Origin: Pseudomonas deceptionensis
GTDB lineage: Bacteria > Pseudomonadota > Gammaproteobacteria > Pseudomonadales > Pseudomonadaceae
DNA: 64,000 bases
Reading direction: 5' to 3'
Assembly: GCF_900106095.1 (NCBI RefSeq)
Contig: NZ_FNUD01000002.1
Coordinates: 372,001-436,000 of the forward strand
Position numbers and translations under genes: made by a program. Positions 49,473 through 59,775 of this stretch are shown here, piece by piece; positions within the stretch are counted from its first letter, which is position 1, and each line of letters starts with the position of its first letter. The notes under the pieces are model-generated. The model made no database searches. It saw nothing but the letters and a program-made list of their open reading frames with translations, and was not told the DNA's origin.

Positions 49473-49653
49473 CCCCCCTCGGCCCGGTTATCCACAACCC
49501 GGCCCACAGGATCTGTGATCAGGATCAGCAGCCCGGCTGTTGATCCTCGCAGTTAGCCTGTCGCCCTCTCAGACGCTTCAAACCTCTTCCCCTGACTCAC
49601 TGCTCAGCAATCAGCCTACACACGCCTGGCCGGCCTCTCAGCGCGCAGAAAGC

Positions 49654-49681
49654 ACAACGCCAACCCGAAGGCTGGCGTTGT
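49654..49681. terminator. Hairpin downstream of the small charged protein gene
   Basis: ACAACGCCA (49654-49662) and TGGCGTTGT (49673-49681) form a 9-base-pair stem extended by CC/GG near the loop. It lies between the convergent small gene and ygiQ. Confidence 0.6.
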
Positions 49682-49702
49682 AGGTGAATACTGCGCGATT
49701 TC

Positions 49703-49732
49703 TTGTGGGAGCGAGCAGGCTCGCTCCCACAA
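49703..49732. repeat. Collapsed REP palindrome after ygiQ
   Basis: TTGTGGGAGCGAGC, two bases, GCTCGCTCCCACAA: a perfect 14-base-arm palindrome made from the outer parts of the GTGGGAGCGAGCC family. It lies eight bases after the ygiQ stop and may act as its 3' hairpin. Confidence 0.8.
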
Positions 49733-49739
49733 AGTATCC

Positions 49740-52088
49740 CTAGCGCGGCACTACCGGTTTGCGGGTGGGCTTTTGGCTTTTGCCACCCTTGGCAGCTTCA
49801 TGACGCTCTTTGGCTGCTTGCTTGTTGCGGGCGAACGCTGCGGCCTTGGCTTGCTCACGCTTGTCCCACGGGTTGCCACCATCGCTGGCACGCGGCGGGA
49901 GGCCGGTGTGCTGGGTCAGGATCTTGGTGGTTTTCTCACCGGCTACCTTGTGGCTGCCAACAGGCGTCGAGTTCTTGCGACGGGCACTCTGGTAGCTGTC
50001 GGTCGCAGGCTGATGCAGCGGGATCAACTGGTCTTTGCCCGAACCGATCAGGTCAGCACGACCCATGCGGGTCAGGGCTTCACGCAGCATCGGCCAGCCT
50101 TTCGGATCGTGATAGCGCAAGAACGCCTTGTGCAGACGGCGCTGCTCTTCGCTCTTGACGATAACGACCGAGTCGCTCTTGTACGTAACCTTGCGCAGCG
50201 GGTTCTTGCCCGAGTGGTACATCGCGGTGGCGGTGGCCATCGGCGACGGGTAGAACGCTTGCACTTGGTCGGCACGGAAACCGTTGCCCTTGAGCCACAG
50301 CGCAAGGTTCATCATGTCTTCGTCTTTGGTGCCGGGGTGAGCGGCGATGAAGTACGGGATCAGGTACTGCTCTTTGCCTGCTTCCTTGGTGTACTTCTCG
50401 AACATGCGCTTGAACTTGTCATAGCTGCCAATGCCCGGCTTCATCATCTGGTTGAGCGGACCTTCCTCGGTGTGTTCCGGGGCGATCTTCAGGTAACCAC
50501 CGACGTGGTGCGTGACCAGCTCTTTCACGTATTCCGGCGACTCGACCGCGAGGTCGTAGCGCAGACCGGATGCGATCAGGATCTTCTTCACGCCCGGCAA
50601 CGCACGGGCACTGCGATACAGCTGAATCAGCGACGAGTGGTCGGTGTTCAGGTTCGGGCAGATGCCAGGGAATACGCAGGACGGCTTGCGGCACGCGGAC
50701 TCGATCTCGGGCGTTTTGCAGGCAATGCGGTACATGTTCGCGGTCGGGCCGCCGAGGTCGGAAATGACGCCGGTAAAACCTGGCACCTTGTCACGGATCT
50801 CTTCGATTTCGCGAATGATCGACTCTTCGGAACGGTTCTGGATGATCCGGCCTTCGTGCTCAGTGATCGAGCAGAACGTACAGCCGCCGAAGCAGCCACG
50901 CATGATGTTCACCGAGAAGCGGATCATGTCGTAGGCCGGGATCTTTTCCTTGCCGTACGCAGGATGCGGAACGCGTGCGTATGGCATGCCAAACACGTAG
51001 TCCATTTCTTCGGTAGTCATCGGGATCGGCGGTGGCGTGAACCACACATCCACATCGCCATGCTTCTGCACCAGGGCCCGGGCGTTACCCGGGTTGGTTT
51101 CGAGGTGGAGCACACGGTTGGCGTGGGCATACAGCACCGAGTCAGCACGCACTTTTTCGACTGACGGCAGACGGATTACCGTCTTGTCGCGAGTCATGCG
51201 CGGGCTGGCCAGCAACTGTACAACCTTGGCTTCGTTCGGGTCTTCAACCGGACCTTTTTCCTGCTCGATGGCGCAGGCCTGGGTGTCCTGGGTGTTCACG
51301 TACGGGTTGATGATCTTGTCGATCTTGCCCGGACGGTCGATACGCGTGGAGTCCACTTCGTACCAGTCTTTTGGCGTATCGCGACGGATGAACGCGGTAC
51401 CGCGAACATCGGTGATGTCTTCGATCTTGTGACCGTAGGACAGACGCTGGGCGACTTCAACAATGGCGCGCTCGGCGTTGCCGTACAACAGGATGTCGGC
51501 GCAGGCGTCGATCAGGATCGAGTTGCGTACGCGGTCCTGCCAGTAGTCGTAGTGCGCGATACGGCGCAGGGAAGCCTCGATGCCACCGAGTACGATCGGC
51601 ACATTCTTGTAGGCTTCCTTACAGCGCTGGCTGTACACCAGGCTGGCGCGATCCGGACGTTTGCCAGCCAGGCCACCCGGGGTGTAGGCGTCATCGGAAC
51701 GGATTTTTTTGTCAGCGGTGTAGCGGTTGATCATCGAGTCCATGTTGCCGGCTGCAACGCCGAAGAACAGGTTCGGCTCGCCCAGCTTCATGAAGTCGTC
51801 TTTGGACTGCCAGTTCGGCTGGGCAATGATGCCCACACGGAAGCCTTGAGACTCCAGCAGGCGACCAATGATCGCCATGCCGAACGAGGGGTGATCGACA
51901 TAGGCATCACCGGTGACGATGATGATGTCGCATGAATCCCAGCCAAGCTGATCCATCTCCTCCCTGCTCATCGGCAGGAATGGCGCTGGACCGAAACATT
52001 CGGCCCAGTACTTCGGATAGTCAAATAGAGGCTTGGCTGCTTGCATGTCGATGACCGGTGTTGAGTACAGAAAATTGGGGCGCGTCAT
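49740..52088 (-). CDS. ygiQ: YgiQ family radical SAM protein
   Basis: Radical SAM protein of 782 residues. The N-terminal domain begins [30 protein letters not shown]. The iron-sulfur motif is CFGGCTFC (Cys-x3-Cys-x2-Cys), followed by further radical-SAM elements and a long C-terminal UPF0313 region ending in a basic tail ([14 protein letters not shown]). The reaction is not known. ATG 52088 is used here; ATG 52046 would give a start nearer that of E. coli YgiQ, and neither has a strong ribosome-binding site. Confidence 0.92.
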   Translation of the reverse strand: MTRPNFLYSTPVIDMQAAKPLFDYPKYWAECFGPAPFLPMSREEMDQLGWDSCDIIIVTGDAYVDHPSFGMAIIGRLLESQGFRVGIIAQPNWQSKDDFMKLGEPNLFFGVAAGNMDSMINRYTADKKIRSDDAYTPGGLAGKRPDRASLVYSQRCKEAYKNVPIVLGGIEASLRRIAHYDYWQDRVRNSILIDACADILLYGNAERAIVEVAQRLSYGHKIEDITDVRGTAFIRRDTPKDWYEVDSTRIDRPGKIDKIINPYVNTQDTQACAIEQEKGPVEDPNEAKVVQLLASPRMTRDKTVIRLPSVEKVRADSVLYAHANRVLHLETNPGNARALVQKHGDVDVWFTPPPIPMTTEEMDYVFGMPYARVPHPAYGKEKIPAYDMIRFSVNIMRGCFGGCTFCSITEHEGRIIQNRSEESIIREIEEIRDKVPGFTGVISDLGGPTANMYRIACKTPEIESACRKPSCVFPGICPNLNTDHSSLIQLYRSARALPGVKKILIASGLRYDLAVESPEYVKELVTHHVGGYLKIAPEHTEEGPLNQMMKPGIGSYDKFKRMFEKYTKEAGKEQYLIPYFIAAHPGTKDEDMMNLALWLKGNGFRADQVQAFYPSPMATATAMYHSGKNPLRKVTYKSDSVVIVKSEEQRRLHKAFLRYHDPKGWPMLREALTRMGRADLIGSGKDQLIPLHQPATDSYQSARRKNSTPVGSHKVAGEKTTKILTQHTGLPPRASDGGNPWDKREQAKAAAFARNKQAAKERHEAAKGGKSQKPTRKPVVPR

Positions 52089-52180
52089 TTACTAAGAAAT
52101 TCGCGGGCGCGGAATATAGCACAAAAAATGACCAATTCCGACGGCAATGGTCGGAATTGATTGGCGCACGCCGATTACCC

Positions 52181-52266
52181 GAGGGAGCCAGCCTGCTGGC
52201 GATGGCATCATCGTGGTGCGCCTGAAACACCTCACCGTCTGAATCGCTGGCAGGCCAGCTCCCTCA
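52181..52266. repeat. Diverged REP inverted pair between dnaB and ygiQ
   Basis: Arms GAGGGAGCCAGCCTGCTGGCGATGGC and its near reverse complement ending CAGGCCAGCTCCCTC. The spacer (GGCATCATCGTGG..GCCTGAAA) is related to that of the element at 31721-31805. Confidence 0.7.
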
Positions 52267-52282
52267 GAGAAGCGCTGGGTGC

Positions 52283-53677
52283 TTAATCGTCGTCGAAGTT
52301 GTAGCTGCCCGGCGCCAGGTTTTCGAATCGGGTGTACTTGCCGATGAACGCCAGGCGCGTAGTACCGATAGGGCCGTTACGCTGCTTGCCGATGATGATC
52401 TCGGCAATGCCCTTGTGCTCGGTCTCGGGGTGATACACCTCGTCCCGGTACACAAACATGATGACGTCGGCATCCTGCTCGATGGCTCCGGATTCACGCA
52501 AGTCGGAGTTGATCGGGCGCTTGTTGGGGCGCTGCTCAAGGGAACGGTTGAGCTGCGACAGCGCCACTACCGGGCAATTGAACTCTTTGGCCAGAGCCTT
52601 GAGGGACCGGGAAATCTCGGAGATTTCGTTGGTACGGTTATCACCGCCCGAACCCGGGATCTGCATCAGTTGCAGGTAGTCGATCATGATCAGGCCGATT
52701 TCGCCGTGCTCACGTACCAGACGGCGGGTACGGGCACGCATTTCCGACGGGCTGATACCTGCCGTGTCATCGATAAACAGCTTGCGGTCATTGAGCAGAT
52801 TGACCGCCGAAGTCAGGCGTGGCCAGTCGTCGTCTTCGAGACGGCCTGCACGGACCTTGGTCTGATCGATGCGGCCCAGGGACGACAGCATACGCATGAT
52901 CAGCGATTCGCCTGGCATCTCGAGGGAGTAAACCAGTACCGCTTTTTCACTGCGCAATACGGCGTTTTCAACCAGGTTCATCGCAAAGGTGGTTTTACCC
53001 ATCGATGGACGACCGGCGACGATGATCAAGTCAGACGGCTGCAAGCCGCTGGTCATGCCATCGAGGTCGGTGTAACCGGTGGACAGGCCGGTGATGGCGT
53101 TGTCCGTGTTGAACAAGGTGTCGATGCGATCGATGGCTTTGGTCAGCAGGTCGTTGACACTCACCGGGCCGCCGGTTTTTGGCCGGGCCTCGGCGATGGC
53201 AAAGATCTGGCGCTCGGCTTCGTCGAGAATCTCGGCAGCATTGCGCCCTTCGGGGTTGAACGCACTGTCGGCGATCTCAGTGCTGATGCCGATCAACTGG
53301 CGCAGCGTGGCGCGCTCACGAACAATCTGCGCGTAAGCCTTGATGTTGGCGACCGACGGCGTATTTTTTGCCAGCTCACCCAGGTAACCAAGACCACCGA
53401 CTTGCGAGGTCTGACCTTCCTTGTCCAATTGCTCGGCAAGGGTCACGACGTCGATCGGGGAGTTCTGGTCCGCCAGTTTGGCGATGGCCCGGAAGATCAG
53501 GCGGTGGTCATGCCGATAGAAATCGCCATCCGAGACCTGATCCAGCACGCGTTCCCAGGCGTTGTTGTCCAGCATCAAACCACCGAGCACAGCCTGTTCG
53601 GCCTCGATGGAATGCGGAGGCACCTTCAGGGCTGCGGTTTGTAGATCATATTGCTCAGGAGCGGAGATATCGTTCAT
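52283..53677 (-). CDS. dnaB: Replicative DNA helicase DnaB
   Basis: Hexameric fork helicase of 464 residues from ATG 53677 (a GTG two codons earlier is in frame). The N-terminal helical domain includes PPHSIEAEQAVLGGLMLDN. The RecA-like domain has Walker A GRPSMGKTTFAMN and Walker B LIMIDYLQLM. The C-terminal loop reads LNRSLEQRPNKRP. No intein is present. It follows rplI on the same strand as in other pseudomonads, but a hairpin lies between. Confidence 0.97.
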   Translation of the reverse strand: MNDISAPEQYDLQTAALKVPPHSIEAEQAVLGGLMLDNNAWERVLDQVSDGDFYRHDHRLIFRAIAKLADQNSPIDVVTLAEQLDKEGQTSQVGGLGYLGELAKNTPSVANIKAYAQIVRERATLRQLIGISTEIADSAFNPEGRNAAEILDEAERQIFAIAEARPKTGGPVSVNDLLTKAIDRIDTLFNTDNAITGLSTGYTDLDGMTSGLQPSDLIIVAGRPSMGKTTFAMNLVENAVLRSEKAVLVYSLEMPGESLIMRMLSSLGRIDQTKVRAGRLEDDDWPRLTSAVNLLNDRKLFIDDTAGISPSEMRARTRRLVREHGEIGLIMIDYLQLMQIPGSGGDNRTNEISEISRSLKALAKEFNCPVVALSQLNRSLEQRPNKRPINSDLRESGAIEQDADVIMFVYRDEVYHPETEHKGIAEIIIGKQRNGPIGTTRLAFIGKYTRFENLAPGSYNFDDD

Positions 53678-53723
53678 GGCCACTTGGAATTAGTTTGAAA
53701 ATCAGAAACTGCAGAAAGACAAA

Positions 53724-53752
53724 GGGCACGACCTGTAAACAGGATCGTGCCC
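53724..53752 (-). terminator. Hairpin between rplI and dnaB
   Basis: GGGCACGA (53724-53731) and TCGTGCCC (53745-53752), extended by CCTGT/ACAGG, give a very stable stem. The minus strand continues TTTGTCTTTCTG. It probably ends most of the ribosomal-protein transcript and lowers read-through into dnaB. Confidence 0.7.
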
Positions 53753-53797
53753 GATGTTAACCGTCCAGCACACAAGGTGCCAGTCAGTTAAGACTGC

Positions 53798-54244
53798 TTA
53801 AGCAGCTACCACAACAACGCGTACGGTTGCTTCAACTTCAGCGTGCAGGTGCACGGCTACGTCGAATTCGCCTACGTTGCGGATAGTGCCGTTCGGCAGA
53901 CGAACTTCGCTTTTTGCAACTTCAACGCCAGAGGCGGTCAGTGCATCAGCGATGTCGTGGGTGCCGATCGAACCGAACAGCTTGCCTTCGTCGCCAGCGG
54001 TGGCAGTGATAGTCACTTCCAGCTCAGCCAGTTGGGCAGCGCGTGTTTCAGCCGAAGCTTTCTTGTCAGCTGCTGCTTGTTCCAGCTCAGCACGACGCTC
54101 TTCAAACGCAGCCAGGTTGGCAGCGGTTGCAGCGGTAGCTTTGCCGTATGGCAGCAGGTAGTTACGACCGTAACCGGACTTAACATTTACTTTGTCGCCC
54201 AGGTTGCCCAGGTTCGCGACTTTTTCCAGAAGGATCAGTTGCAT
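53798..54244 (-). CDS. rplI: 50S ribosomal protein L9
   Basis: Large-subunit ribosomal protein of 148 residues. It begins [34 protein letters not shown], the conserved L9 N-terminal domain. A long connecting helix (about 40-75) and the C-terminal domain ([16 protein letters not shown]) follow. Fourth gene of the rpsF-rpsR-DUF2232-rplI set, 19 bases after the membrane protein gene. Confidence 0.98.
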   Translation of the reverse strand: MQLILLEKVANLGNLGDKVNVKSGYGRNYLLPYGKATAATAANLAAFEERRAELEQAAADKKASAETRAAQLAELEVTITATAGDEGKLFGSIGTHDIADALTASGVEVAKSEVRLPNGTIRNVGEFDVAVHLHAEVEATVRVVVVAA

Positions 54245-54263
54245 GTGAAAATCCTCTTAACTT

Positions 54264-55160
54264 TTAACCTTCACCGTCCGCAGAGTCTTTATCGGTGCCT
54301 TTCGGCGCCAGACGTCCGCGAAAATCAATCAGGCTGTCGACAATGGCCAAAACCACGAGCAACGGATAGATCAGCTGCATGAACAGCAACAGCGTGACGT
54401 ACAACCCCACCAGCCAAAACTTGGCCAGTCGCTTTTGCGCCACCAGCCCGTGAATCAGGGCCAGCCCGGCGAAGAACAACGCTACGCTGCACAACGGCGT
54501 AAGCATGGCCATTTCAGGACCGAAGTTCGGCCCGATAAGCATGCACGCCAGCAACAGAAACGCTGGACCAAGCGGTAGGCGGATGCTGCGAAACTCGCTG
54601 GCAAAACCGCCCGGGTTGTACAACAACGCCTGCCAATAACGCCCAAGCATCAGGCTCAGCACGCTGACGACCTGCATCAAAGCTGCAATCAAACCGGTGA
54701 GGACGGGTGCAATCAGTGCTCCAAGGCGCGCTCGCTCTACGTCAGATAACTTGTCGTAGAGTCCATTGAGGACCTGCGGCAAAAGTTTTTCCAACTCCTG
54801 CGCCATCGCACCAATGGGTTCGCGGAAAGCCGTACCCAGGATCACGCCATACACCACACCCAACGCTACGCTGACCAGCAGCACGCGATTCCAGGACTGA
54901 CCGGCGCGTAACATCAACGCCAACCCCAGAGTTCCCAGCAACACCATCAAGGTGCGGGGTTCTCCGACAAACCACCAGCCCAGGGCCGGCAGTAAGGCCC
55001 ATGAGAGGATGCTCAAGGCATCTCTCGGACCGCGCCGCAGGAGCACAAGGCAACCCGCAGCAGCACTCAACCAGAACAAAAACGGCAATGCCGCACATCC
55101 GGCCACGATTAACGTGGCCTGCACACGGCCTCGCATGATGAACTCAGCTAGGGCGCGCAT
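54264..55160 (-). CDS. DUF2232/YybS-like membrane protein
   Basis: Inner-membrane protein of 298 residues with about eight hydrophobic segments (VQATLIVAGCAALPFLFWLSAAAGCLVLL at the start, LALMLRAGQSWNRVLLVSVALGVVYGVILG, LYVTLLLFMQLIYPLLVVLAIVDSLIDF at the end). It sits between rpsR and rplI, its constant position in Pseudomonas. Related to DUF2232/YybS proteins of unknown function. Co-transcription with ribosomal genes suggests a housekeeping role. Confidence 0.85.
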   Translation of the reverse strand: MRALAEFIMRGRVQATLIVAGCAALPFLFWLSAAAGCLVLLRRGPRDALSILSWALLPALGWWFVGEPRTLMVLLGTLGLALMLRAGQSWNRVLLVSVALGVVYGVILGTAFREPIGAMAQELEKLLPQVLNGLYDKLSDVERARLGALIAPVLTGLIAALMQVVSVLSLMLGRYWQALLYNPGGFASEFRSIRLPLGPAFLLLACMLIGPNFGPEMAMLTPLCSVALFFAGLALIHGLVAQKRLAKFWLVGLYVTLLLFMQLIYPLLVVLAIVDSLIDFRGRLAPKGTDKDSADGEG

Positions 55161-55196
55161 GCATTCAATCCTTTACTACCTGTCGACTGCCCGGTC

Positions 55197-55427
55197 TCAG
55201 CGGCCGTGGCTGTCGGTGTAGGCCAGCAGGGCCAGGAAGCGGGCGCGCTTGATAGCGGTGGCCAGCTGACGCTGATAACGAGCTTTGGTACCGGTGATAC
55301 GGCTTGGAACGATTTTGCCGGTTTCGGATACATAAGCTTTCAGGGTGTTGAGATCTTTGTAATCGATCTCTTTCACTTCTTCAGCTGTGAAGCGGCAGAA
55401 TTTACGACGACGGAAGAAACGTGCCAT
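55197..55427 (-). CDS. rpsR: 30S ribosomal protein S18
   Basis: Small-subunit protein of 76 residues, starting [13 protein letters not shown] and containing [27 protein letters not shown], essentially the standard sequence. It has the single zinc-type cysteine of C- variants. S18 forms a dimer with S6, encoded 28 bases upstream. Confidence 0.98.
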   Translation of the reverse strand: MARFFRRRKFCRFTAEEVKEIDYKDLNTLKAYVSETGKIVPSRITGTKARYQRQLATAIKRARFLALLAYTDSHGR

Positions 55428-55455
55428 GTAATTGGCTCCTCAAAAGGTCCGTGGA

Positions 55456-55881
55456 TTACTCGTCAGCGTTATCGCTGGCGTCGCTGTTATCGCTGTCATC
55501 GCCATCGGCGCTGTCAGAATGCTCAGGACGGTCACGACGCTCACGGCGCTCACTGCGGTTTTCTTCAGCCTTGAGCATCTCGGACTGGCCAATTACGGCT
55601 TCGTCGCGACGGATGACCAGGTTACGGATCACAGCATCGTTGTAACGGAAGTTGTCTTCCAGCTCAGCCAGGGCTTTGCCAGTGCACTCAACGTTCAGCA
55701 TCACGTAGTGAGCCTTGTGAACATTGTTGATTGCGTAGGCCAGTTGACGACGGCCCCAATCTTCCAGACGGTGGATTTTGCCGCCGTCTTCTTCGATCAG
55801 CTTGGTGTAACGCTCTACCATGCCGCCGACTTGTTCGCTTTGATCCGGGTGGACCAAAAAGATGATTTCGTAATGACGCAT
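55456..55881 (-). CDS. rpsF: 30S ribosomal protein S6
   Basis: Small-subunit protein of 141 residues starting [25 protein letters not shown], with [14 protein letters not shown]. The C-terminal 35 or so residues are an Arg/Glu- then Asp/Ser-rich tail ([22 protein letters not shown]), the region where E. coli S6 receives glutamates by RimK. First gene of the operon; a leader hairpin lies upstream. Confidence 0.98.
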   Translation of the reverse strand: MRHYEIIFLVHPDQSEQVGGMVERYTKLIEEDGGKIHRLEDWGRRQLAYAINNVHKAHYVMLNVECTGKALAELEDNFRYNDAVIRNLVIRRDEAVIGQSEMLKAEENRSERRERRDRPEHSDSADGDDSDNSDASDNADE

Positions 55882-55904
55882 GAATGCTCCTTACGGGTTG
55901 TAGC

Positions 55905-55929
55905 CTGCCGCTAACTAAAAAGCGGTCAG
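55905..55929 (-). promoter_or_regulatory. Leader hairpin upstream of rpsF
   Basis: The transcript reads CUGACCGCU, an AU-rich loop, AGCGGCAG, pairing CCGCU with AGCGG and CUG with CAG around one bulged A. It ends 23 bases before the rpsF start. S6-S18 binds a CCG-containing hairpin in rpsF leaders of many bacteria, so this is a candidate autoregulatory site. The exact motif is not certain. Confidence 0.35.
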
Positions 55930-56084
55930 ACAAGGAGTGAATGACACTTGTGTGTCTTGCCTAGAGAGGCACATATGCGCCCGCCATGACGGCAAGGGGC
56001 GCAATTGTAGAGAAGGCACAACAGGGGCGCAAGGCAATTGGTGATTATTTGAGCAATCTTTGGCAACAACCACCCCAAACCAAA

Positions 56085-56168
56085 GTGGGAGCGAGCCTGC
56101 TCGCGATTCCAGCGCTGCGGTCATCTCGATGATCGCGGCGCATTTATCGCGAGCAGGCTCGCTCCCAC
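56085..56168. repeat. REP inverted pair between rlmB and rpsF
   Basis: Exact 22-base GTGGGAGCGAGCCTGCTCGCGA arms at 56085-56106 and 56147-56168 with a 40-base spacer. It separates the rnr-rlmB unit from the rpsF operon within the 305-base gap 55882-56186; the rest of that gap must contain the rpsF promoter. Confidence 0.88.
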
Positions 56169-56186
56169 ATTTAACATCCGGCTTGC

Positions 56187-56954
56187 TTACTTCTTCTTGG
56201 AAGAAGTCTTGGCTTTGACGCTGCGCTGACGCAGGGCTTCGAACAGGCAAACGCCTGTCGCCACCGATACGTTCAGGCTGCTGACACTACCCGCCATCGG
56301 CAGGCGTACCAGGTAATCGCAATGCTCGCGAGTCAGGCGGCGCATGCCCTTGCCTTCGGCACCCATGATCAGGATGGTCGGGCCGGTCAGGTCTTGCTCG
56401 TACAGCTCCTGCTCGGCTTCGCCAGCAGTACCGACAATCCACAGACCGCGCTGCTGAAGCTTTTTCAGCGTGGCTGCAAGGTTGGTAACTGCAACCAACG
56501 GAATAACTTCCGCTGCGCCACAAGCTACTTTCCGTACAGTCGGGGTCAAGGTTGCAGACTTGTCCTTCGGTACGATAACTGCCAACGCACCGGCAGCATC
56601 GGCCGTACGCAGGCAAGCACCCAGGTTATGCGGGTCGGTCACGCCGTCCAGCACCAGAATCAGCGGAGCACCTTCGGTGCGATCCAGCAATTCGTTGAGC
56701 ATGGCCTCGCCCCACACCTGGCTCGGGCTCACATCAGCCACAACACCCTGGTGTACGCCTTCAACCCACACGTCCATTTCGCGACGTTCGGCATTGCCTA
56801 CCGCCACCCGGCTTTCATCGGCCAGAGCAATCAGCGTCTGAACGCGAGGGTCGCTGCGACCCTCTGCCAGCCACACTTGCTTGACGCGCTTGGGATGATG
56901 ACGAAGCAACGCTTCTACAGCGTGAATGCCATAGATTTTTTCCAACTGACTCAT
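56187..56954 (-). CDS. rlmB: 23S rRNA Gm2251 2'-O-methyltransferase RlmB
   Basis: SPOUT-class methyltransferase of 255 residues. The N-terminal substrate-binding domain begins EKIYGIHAVEALLRHHPKRVKQVWL. The trefoil-knot motifs are LDGVTDPHNLGACLRTADAAGA, ILIMGAEGKGMRRLTRE and the cofactor loop LPMAGSVSSLNVSVATG. It methylates G2251 in the 23S P-loop. The ATG overlaps the rnr stop by four bases. Confidence 0.96.
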   Translation of the reverse strand: MSQLEKIYGIHAVEALLRHHPKRVKQVWLAEGRSDPRVQTLIALADESRVAVGNAERREMDVWVEGVHQGVVADVSPSQVWGEAMLNELLDRTEGAPLILVLDGVTDPHNLGACLRTADAAGALAVIVPKDKSATLTPTVRKVACGAAEVIPLVAVTNLAATLKKLQQRGLWIVGTAGEAEQELYEQDLTGPTILIMGAEGKGMRRLTREHCDYLVRLPMAGSVSSLNVSVATGVCLFEALRQRSVKAKTSSKKK

Positions 56955-59614
56955 GACTTGGCCTTAGGTTTGCGCGACCCGCCACTTTTGGCAGCAGGAG
57001 CGGCGCCCGATTTTGGCGGGCCTTTACGATGTTTACTTGGCTTGGAAGGCTTGCCTGCATCTTTGGCAGGAGCCCCCCTACCCGACTTTCCCGGCTCCGA
57101 TGTCCGACCGCCGCTTTTTGATTCGGCCAGCAGCGCCTGTTTCAATTCACGACTTTTGCGCAGCTCGGCGTTTTTCGCCGCGGCATCGCTAGGGCGATAG
57201 GTATCGTCAGAGCTCTTTTTAACTGCCTTGGCCGGCGCACTACGACGTGCGGCAGGCGCTGGCTCGACCGGCTTTTCAGTCGGCTTGGTGCCGGCCTTGC
57301 CTGCATTTTTGGCTTTAGGCGCATCAGTACCGCGATTTTTACGACCAATCGGGGCGCTGAGGGTTTTTTCCGCCATTTCGAAGTCGATCTTGCGCTCGTC
57401 GAGATCGACGCGCATGACCCGCACTTCAACGGTGTCACCCAAACGGAAGCTGCGACCGGTGCGCTCGCCCGCCAGGCGGTGATGCACTGGATCGAAGTGG
57501 TAGTAGTCACCCGGCAAGGCGGTCACGTGGACCAGGCCTTCGACATAGATGTCGGTCAGCTCCACAAACAGGCCGAAACCGGTCACCGCAGTCACTACAC
57601 CCGGGAACGACTCGCCGACGCGGTCCTTCATGAACTCGCACTTGAGCCAGTTGGTCACGTCACGCGTGGCTTCATCAGCACGGCGCTCGCTCATGGAGCA
57701 CTGCTCGCCGAGCTGCTCCAGAATTGCTTCGTCGTACGGATAGATACGCGCTTTCGGAATGGTCATCGCGCCAGCACGGCGAACGTGCGGAGTGTCCATT
57801 TTGGAATGGATCACGCTGCGAATTGCACGGTGCGTCAACAGATCCGGGTAACGACGAATCGGCGAAGTGAAGTGGGTATAGGCTTCATAGTTCAGGCCGA
57901 AGTGGCCCTGGTTATCAGCGCTGTACACCGCCTGACTCAACGAACGCAGCATCACGGTCTGGATCAGGTGGAAGTCCGGACGATCCTTGATGCTGGCCAG
58001 CAATGCCTGGTAATCCTTCGGCGACGGACCATCTTTACCCTTGTGCAGGCTCAGGCCCAGCTCGCCGAGGAACGCGCGCAGTTTTTCCAGACGCTCCGGC
58101 GGCGGACCGTCGTGAACGCGATACAGCGCAGGAATCTCGTGCTTCTTGAGGAATTCAGCAGTGGCCACGTTGGCCGCCAGCATGCACTCTTCGATCAGCT
58201 TGTGCGCATCGTTACGGGTGGTTGGGCGAATGTCGGCGATTTTGCGATCGGAACCGAAGATGATTCGGGTTTCCTGGGTTTCAAAATCAATCGCGCCACG
58301 GGTATGACGAGCAGCCAGCAACACCTTGTACAGCGAGTACAGCTGCTTGAGGTGCGGCACTACATCAGCGTATTCGCTGCGCAGCTGTTTGGCTTCGGTG
58401 GTTTTCGAGTGTTCCAGCATGGTGCTGACCTTGTTGTAGGTCAAGCGTGCCTGGGAGTGGATCACCGCTTCGTAGAACTGGTAGTCGGTCATTTCGCCGG
58501 TTTTGGAGATGGTCATCTCGCAAACCATGGCCAGACGGTCGACTTTAGGGTTCAGGGAGCACAAACCGTTGGACAGCTGCTCAGGCAGCATCGGGATTAC
58601 GCGCTCAGGGAAGTACACCGAGTTGCCGCGCACCTGGGCTTCGGCATCCAGTGCCGAGCCGAGTTTCACGTAGCTGGATACGTCGGCAATCGCCACGTAC
58701 AACTTCCAGCCGCCGGAGAACAGGCGCAGTTTGCCGGGCTTGGCTTCGCAGAATACGGCGTCATCGAAGTCGCGGGCATCTTCGCCGTCAATGGTGACGA
58801 ACGGCAGATGGCGCAGATCAATACGCTTCTCTTTGTCTTTTTCTTCAACTTCCGGCTTCAGCCGGCTCGCTTCCTTAAGGACAGCTTCAGGCCAGACGTG
58901 CGGAATGTCGTAAGTGCGCAGGGCAATGTCGATTTCCATGCCCGGGGCCATGTAGTTGCCTACAACCTCAAGCACATCGCCTTGCGGCTGGAAGCGCGGC
59001 GTCGGCCAGTGAGTGATCTTCACTTCGACGAACTGACCGACTTTCGCGCCAGCGTTGCGGCCCGGCGTAACCAGCACTTCTTGCTGGATCTTCGGGTTGT
59101 CGGCAACTACAAAGCCGATACCGCCTTCTTCGAAGTAACGACCCACGATGGTTTCGTGAGCACGCGAAACCACTTCGACGATCACGCCTTCACGACGACC
59201 ACGACGGTCCAGACCCGAAACACGGGCCAGCGCACGGTCGCCATCGAACACCAGGCGCATTTGCGACGGGCTCATGAACAGGTCGTCGCTACCATCATCC
59301 GGGATCAGGAAGCCGAAGCCATCGCGGTGACCACTGATGCGGCCGAGAATCAGGTCGAGCTTGTCCACCGGCGCATAAGTGCCGCGGCGGGTATAAATCA
59401 GCTGGGCATCGCGCTCCATCGCACGCAGGCGACGGCGCAAGGCCTCGATTTGGTCTTCGGTAGTCAGACCGAACTCCTCCACCAACTGTTCACGAGCAGC
59501 AGGCGAGCCACGCTCGGCCAGATGCTGAAGGATCAGTTCGCGGCTAGGGATAGGGTTTTCGTATTTTTCCGCTTCACGTGCGGCCTCGGGATCGAGGGTC
59601 TGCCAATCGGCCAT
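56951..59614 (-). CDS. rnr: Ribonuclease R
   Basis: 3'-5' exoribonuclease of 887 residues degrading structured RNA. The order is an N-terminal helix-turn-helix (LILQHLAERGSPAAREQLVEEF), cold-shock domains, and the RNB catalytic domain with DGEDARDFDDAVF near residues 275-290 (the metal-binding aspartates). An S1 domain (GVVTAVTGFGLFVELTDIYVEGLVHVT) and a Lys/Pro/Ala-rich basic tail of about 130 residues follow. The long tail is a normal pseudomonad feature. Confidence 0.96.
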   Translation of the reverse strand: MADWQTLDPEAAREAEKYENPIPSRELILQHLAERGSPAAREQLVEEFGLTTEDQIEALRRRLRAMERDAQLIYTRRGTYAPVDKLDLILGRISGHRDGFGFLIPDDGSDDLFMSPSQMRLVFDGDRALARVSGLDRRGRREGVIVEVVSRAHETIVGRYFEEGGIGFVVADNPKIQQEVLVTPGRNAGAKVGQFVEVKITHWPTPRFQPQGDVLEVVGNYMAPGMEIDIALRTYDIPHVWPEAVLKEASRLKPEVEEKDKEKRIDLRHLPFVTIDGEDARDFDDAVFCEAKPGKLRLFSGGWKLYVAIADVSSYVKLGSALDAEAQVRGNSVYFPERVIPMLPEQLSNGLCSLNPKVDRLAMVCEMTISKTGEMTDYQFYEAVIHSQARLTYNKVSTMLEHSKTTEAKQLRSEYADVVPHLKQLYSLYKVLLAARHTRGAIDFETQETRIIFGSDRKIADIRPTTRNDAHKLIEECMLAANVATAEFLKKHEIPALYRVHDGPPPERLEKLRAFLGELGLSLHKGKDGPSPKDYQALLASIKDRPDFHLIQTVMLRSLSQAVYSADNQGHFGLNYEAYTHFTSPIRRYPDLLTHRAIRSVIHSKMDTPHVRRAGAMTIPKARIYPYDEAILEQLGEQCSMSERRADEATRDVTNWLKCEFMKDRVGESFPGVVTAVTGFGLFVELTDIYVEGLVHVTALPGDYYHFDPVHHRLAGERTGRSFRLGDTVEVRVMRVDLDERKIDFEMAEKTLSAPIGRKNRGTDAPKAKNAGKAGTKPTEKPVEPAPAARRSAPAKAVKKSSDDTYRPSDAAAKNAELRKSRELKQALLAESKSGGRTSEPGKSGRGAPAKDAGKPSKPSKHRKGPPKSGAAPAAKSGGSRKPKAKS

Positions 59615-59775
59615 TAGATAGTTTTCACCTTGTCTATATGCGGGTTAGTTTGGCATACGCGTATTGAAACGGGAAATTTCAGGCACTCACTGGGCCTTAA
59701 TAGTCCTTTCTGACGCGCTTTGACGCTGCCGACTAACCGTTCGCGAAAAATTTTCGATATTTTTAATCACAACGC

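Noticed and set aside
57479..59617. 712-codon open frame opposite rnr
   Set aside because: Exact antisense of ribonuclease R; long open frames opposite GC-rich genes are common here, and the protein has low-complexity His/Gln composition with no domain.
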